DNA from: CALLVY01 sp937899855
Lineage (GTDB): Bacteria > Bacteroidota > Bacteroidia > Chitinophagales > Saprospiraceae
Length of the DNA: 16,894 nt
Direction: 5' to 3'
NCBI GenBank assembly: GCA_039820405.1
Contig: JBCBQC010000121.1
Span: 1-16,894, forward strand
In this document: piece after piece, positions 15,001-16,894 of the stretch
Layout of the letters: every line of letters begins with the position of its first letter
Position numbering within the stretch: position 1 is the stretch's first letter
Notes under the pieces: generated by a model
What the model was told of the DNA's origin: nothing
What the model saw: only the letters and a program-made list of their open reading frames with translations
The model's database searches: none
Made by a program: the position numbers and the translations under genes

Positions 15001-15079
15001 CGGCAGTCAGGTGGCGAAAGCGCATTTGCTGCCCCATGGTCGGTAGCGCGAGGATCAGCAGGTAAGCCAATAGGGTCAT
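12065..15079 (-). CDS. Propeller-type sensor histidine kinase (reg_prop, Y_Y_Y, HisKA_3, HATPase)
   Basis: This 1004-residue protein is read from ATG 15079. Starts at 15094 and 15112 are possible, but a TATTTTTG element at 15099-15106 would leave them almost no leader. A signal peptide (core LLAYLLILALP) precedes about 680 residues of periplasmic propeller with many blades of the WIGTQNGLVRYDGYE type, probably two seven-bladed propellers. A Y_Y_Y domain follows (about 690-765, LPAGRYTFRVKA), then one membrane helix (about 770-791) and a coiled coil. The HisKA_3 phospho-acceptor is His821 (RISRDLHDSVGAHLT). The HATPase has an N-box with Asn933 (EATQNMLKH) and G-boxes DDGVGLG and YGLYNMRQRAEQIGA. 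It should sense a periplasmic ligand and phosphorylate a NarL-type regulator, most likely the one at 10858-11505. Confidence 0.92.
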   Translation of the reverse strand: MTLLAYLLILALPTMGQQMRFRHLTADEGLPENTGQAILQDRQGFIWIGTQNGLVRYDGYEFKVFRHEKDKPHSLSNNLVEALLEDRDGYLWVSTRSGFNRFSPRTETFERFLPDSTSYYGYNQFKYDIHQSADGHIWVNNFYGIYEVVDWDQRDLRFYPLPGDHLTHNTFCFDAADQLWVGQNQTLYQKQGDRLVAHGHFAETIFHLTNLDGQLLIGTKGGIYEWRDTPMCAHRDLPELKGHFISFIRRDREGRTWIGTEVGAFLVEDGQLVQQLRSKAQQPHSLTNDLTLSWCQDRQGLIWIGTGQGINVTDPLHQQILRINSRSDAPFSLPNDNVRSLHFDQHRGLWIATSEGLLHLEFREWPRFTAGRSEASLTQKTLYNRQHPLPYCSPTDHVVAMAPAREGGLWLGTLDGQVLHYQAASRTWSRLPIPEEVDYVRALVEDTLRNQLWIGAVNALRCYDLDRGAFRDLQKLAPINYAIAMGGHADQLWVSHRSGLFRINLATLDYDQYEQSRGLPEHPSNHQMTFLLPTDTLLWMPTMGGGLNAFDWRTETFRAFQQTDGLANDNVWAAYPDDRGRLWLDTDDGVSCFDPQRQSFLNFDRNDGFNFDDFSMLAHAQSPTGEICFANPKGLNIFSPTDLRVDTLGPRVVLTDLELNYRSVVPTAEGVLTQNIANTSQIRLGPEQRIFTLRFSGLDFRHPQGARYAFQLRGYDEGWVERSARERYATYNNLPAGRYTFRVKAANGKGYWGKPVELAIVVLPPFYETWWFRLLLGMLGLGLIAGSLFWYNRRQYEKQLQQIRIQQKIQHERERISRDLHDSVGAHLTRIITDLDLLSLQLERGQTSKGVRRVASTRSFTQSTIQLLRDTIWAINKNQFTVTEFARKLEAFLRYFLGDTMAWRLERELVTERLLSPTEVLNLLRIVQEATQNMLKHSKAQTFVVHLACRGDLVMTIRDDGVGLGPANGGEEQYGLYNMRQRAEQIGATFELHSVVGTEITIRL

Positions 15080-15098
15080 TTTCCAGCTCCACATCGGA

Positions 15099-15106
15099 CA
15101 AAAATA
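15099..15106 (-). promoter_or_regulatory. Bacteroidota-type -7 element (TATTTTTG)
   Basis: On the minus strand TATTTTTG matches TAnnTTTG exactly. Transcription would begin around 15090-15095, which favours ATG 15079 as the kinase start. A -33 element is not obvious. Confidence 0.45.
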
Positions 15107-15197
15107 GGGCATTTGCCGGATACCTCCCCCGTCCGGTAGCAAGCATCTTTGTGAAAACCTCAATGCGTATTTGTTTCTAACCCTTAAACTCAAAAAA

Positions 15198-15824
15198 ATG
15201 CCGAATCTAAAATGGTCCATCAGTTTGCTGCTGCTGTGTGTTTCGCTAGCGCTCTCCGCCCAATCGGCCGACGCCCCCACCACGCCACCGGCGACGGAGA
15301 ATCCATTTTTGAAGACCGCCTTCCAACGCGCCCTCAAAATCGCCGTACTCACCTTCCCCGGTGACTTTGCGAGTATCGTGGGGAGAGAGCGCGCAAAAAC
15401 TTCAAACGCCATGGAAGCCATCCTGGGCAGCGACCGGACCGACTACGATGCCTACGTCGATTTATACGACGCGGCGGATGTTCTGGTACGCGAAGAAAAG
15501 GGCCAGCGGGCCTTTCTCGTCCTCTACGAAGAAATGGAGGTCGAGCCGGCCAAACGGGCGTACGAGGATTTGAAGGCGGCCATCGCCACGAGTGAACTGG
15601 CCTGTGGCAAAGTGGTCGTTTCTTCCGAGCGAAAAACGTCCGATGACGAGGTGGTTTTTTACCTACTCGAGTATACCCAAAACCCCTTGTACGCCCTGAC
15701 CGGCACCAACGATTACGAGAACATTGCGATTCGGATCAGCTTGAGAGAGGAGATGGGCAAAAGTATTAAAACGGGAGAGATGGGTGCATTTTATACCCTC
15801 AAGTTTGAGGTGACCAAGCAGTAA
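15198..15824 (+). CDS. Exported protein of unknown function
   Basis: This 208-residue protein begins at ATG 15198, directly after seven A residues, typical of Bacteroidota starts; the in-frame TTG at 15171 is rejected. The signal peptide has the core LLLLCVSLALS and cleavage LSA|QS near residue 21. The mature part is mixed alpha/beta and acidic, with a FLKTAFQRALKIAVLTFPGD segment, a helix-rich middle and C-terminal strands (AIRISLREEMG, YTLKFEVTK). No family recognised. It is divergent from the histidine kinase gene, sharing about 118 bases of upstream DNA, and a weak promoter-like TTTG (15148) plus TATTTGTT (15169) lies before it. A second exported protein gene follows after 38 bases, suggesting a two-gene operon. 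Confidence 0.7.
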   Translation: MPNLKWSISLLLLCVSLALSAQSADAPTTPPATENPFLKTAFQRALKIAVLTFPGDFASIVGRERAKTSNAMEAILGSDRTDYDAYVDLYDAADVLVREEKGQRAFLVLYEEMEVEPAKRAYEDLKAAIATSELACGKVVVSSERKTSDDEVVFYLLEYTQNPLYALTGTNDYENIAIRISLREEMGKSIKTGEMGAFYTLKFEVTKQ

Positions 15825-15862
15825 GCAGCTCCCCATTTACCTTCTACCTAAGCCTTAGTACG

Positions 15863-16645
15863 ATGAATTATTTTCCCTACTTATTGGTCCTCTTACTCGG
15901 GGCTACGCCGCCGCCCACCGTGGCCCAAACCATGGGTTTGGTAGCTGGCTATCAGGCCCTTTTCGGACCCGCTGAGGGTTTGAACACGATCGTCGACCGC
16001 TACAATTCCAGTTCCAGTCGGGACCTGCGCGAGCCACTGTCCGACTTTCGCCAACTGCGGGGTTGGTCGATCCGCTTTCTGTACAGCAAGGATGAGGTGC
16101 GGATGCGCAAGCTGCTTTTCGACTTTGGTTTTGACCACCGGGCGCAGCGTCGGGAGGCGGTAGAAGTGGCTCCGATCACCGGCGAGGCTACGGACCGGCA
16201 GCTGCGCCTGGCGCTCCACACGGGGAATGTTGGTGTTCACCTGCCCCTGTTCGTCAAAAACAGCTGGTTTGGCTACGGCGGGCTGCGGGCCCAGGTGGGG
16301 GTCCTGTCGGTGGGGGACCGGTCGGACGATGGGGATTGGCAGCGGCTCCAGCGTAGCTTTTACGGCGATTTGGAAGTGGTGGTACGGCTGGTCACCAATC
16401 TCACGAGAACCCTGGGCAGTGGCACCAACAAGAGCGGGTGGGTGCTCTCCATCGAACCTTACTACACGATTGGTGCTGACGTATTTGACGGGCAAACCCA
16501 CAATCTGAGCGAGGCGGATCGGGTCTTTAACCCCAACCTTACCTCCAGTAGTCCTGCGGAGCTGCCCCTGAATTTGCGGGGGCTGGGGTTACGGGTCAGT
16601 ATTGGTTTTTTGATTTCGCTGCCGCGCAGTTCGTTTACTCCGTAG
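15863..16645 (+). CDS. Exported protein, possible outer-membrane barrel, unknown function
   Basis: This 260-residue protein has a signal peptide (core YLLVLLLG, probable cleavage TVA|QT near residue 21). The mature part has strand-like aromatic segments (WSIRFLYSKDE, KLLFDFGFDH, VGVHLPLFVKNSWFGYGG, WVLSIEPYYTIG) and ends in LGLRVSIGFLISLP, which fits a small beta-barrel or porin-like outer-membrane protein. It follows the previous exported protein gene by 38 bases and is probably co-transcribed. No specific family recognised. A GC-rich tail and then AT-rich DNA follow its stop. Confidence 0.65.
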   Translation: MNYFPYLLVLLLGATPPPTVAQTMGLVAGYQALFGPAEGLNTIVDRYNSSSSRDLREPLSDFRQLRGWSIRFLYSKDEVRMRKLLFDFGFDHRAQRREAVEVAPITGEATDRQLRLALHTGNVGVHLPLFVKNSWFGYGGLRAQVGVLSVGDRSDDGDWQRLQRSFYGDLEVVVRLVTNLTRTLGSGTNKSGWVLSIEPYYTIGADVFDGQTHNLSEADRVFNPNLTSSSPAELPLNLRGLGLRVSIGFLISLPRSSFTP

Positions 16646-16768
16646 GGGGGATGAGGGGCGGGATATTTGGAGCAGGCCGTGGTGTACATTCGTTGGTTCG
16701 TTTCGTCTACCGTAACGCTCAGTGAAAACGGATTGTACTAAGATTCGTTGTGTATTAGGTGCTTGAAC

Positions 16769-16894
16769 CTACTTTTTGAAATGGTCCTCTAACAATTGGT
16801 CTAAGCTTTCATAAATTGGTATATTATATTTTTCACATACCACATCTATATTTCCTTTTCTCCAAAATCCTTTTGGACAGCAGACCAATAATTT
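16769..16894 (-). CDS. C-terminal end of an unrecognised protein (partial)
   Basis: On the minus strand an open frame enters from the right edge and ends at TAG (16771-16769), giving 41 residues that start LLVCCPKGFW and include RKGNIDVVCEKYNIPIYESL, ending LLEDHFKK. The composition is AT-rich and protein-like, with alternating strand and helix, and unlike the GC-rich neighbours. The family is not recognised. The 123 bases between it and the gene ending at 16645 hold no clear ORF or terminator. Confidence 0.55.
   Translation of the reverse strand, partial: KLLVCCPKGFWRKGNIDVVCEKYNIPIYESLDQLLEDHFKK

Noticed and set aside
15080..15421. N-terminal extension of the histidine kinase frame up to 15421
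   Set aside because: It lacks a signal peptide at its start, overlaps the plus-strand exported-protein gene, and crosses an exact -7 promoter element. The signal peptide begins at 15079.

Overview
The window looks like a chromosomal segment of a Bacteroidota bacterium, most likely from the Saprospiria (Lewinella/Haliscomenobacter type). Clues are the long reg_prop/Y_Y_Y sensor proteins, signal peptides that mostly end in Ala-Gln, A-rich start regions with few Shine-Dalgarno sequences, and several exact or near matches to the Bacteroidota -7 element TAnnTTTG. The assignment below class level is inference. The core (about 590-16650) is GC-rich. Both edges (1-480 and about 16700-16894) are visibly AT-rich and differ in codon choice, so they may be acquired or unstable DNA.

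Layout. (1) 3-372: tail of an antitoxin-like gene, then an overlapping 55-codon ORF that looks like a PIN-domain toxin with its middle deleted. (2) 593-4050: a tight five-gene unit: ECF sigma factor, overlapping single-pass membrane protein (putative anti-sigma factor), two exported beta-barrel-like proteins and a lipoprotein. This is probably an envelope-sensing regulon. (3) 4149-6964: a large one-component regulator (periplasmic propeller, Y_Y_Y, one membrane helix, AraC-type HTH, no kinase or receiver), split by a -1 frame break at an A5 run near 4736. (4) 6965-7285: gene-free, with a 21-bp-spaced direct repeat and nested inverted repeats. (5) 7286-8321: an exported protein of YadA-head-like repeats whose frame breaks near 8009 into an unrelated-looking C-terminus. 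(6) 8426-10849: an 807-residue fusion of an alpha-oxoamine synthase (PLP enzyme) with a FemAB/BioF2-like acyltransferase region. (7) 10858-15079: a LuxR-type response regulator and a 1004-residue propeller histidine kinase, both on the minus strand and probably cognate, separated by a small lipocalin-like gene on the plus strand. (8) 15198-16645: two exported proteins of unknown function in tandem. (9) 16769-16894: C-terminal end of an unrecognised minus-strand gene.

How they may work together: three extracytoplasmic signalling systems (ECF sigma/anti-sigma, propeller-AraC, propeller-HK/RR) sit among surface and exported proteins. The most unusual enzyme is the synthase-acyltransferase fusion. 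It keeps the catalytic residues of the alpha-oxoamine synthase family and could carry out two consecutive steps on an amino-ketone product. It ends 8 bp from the convergent response regulator gene. No rRNA, tRNA, CRISPR array or insertion sequence was seen.
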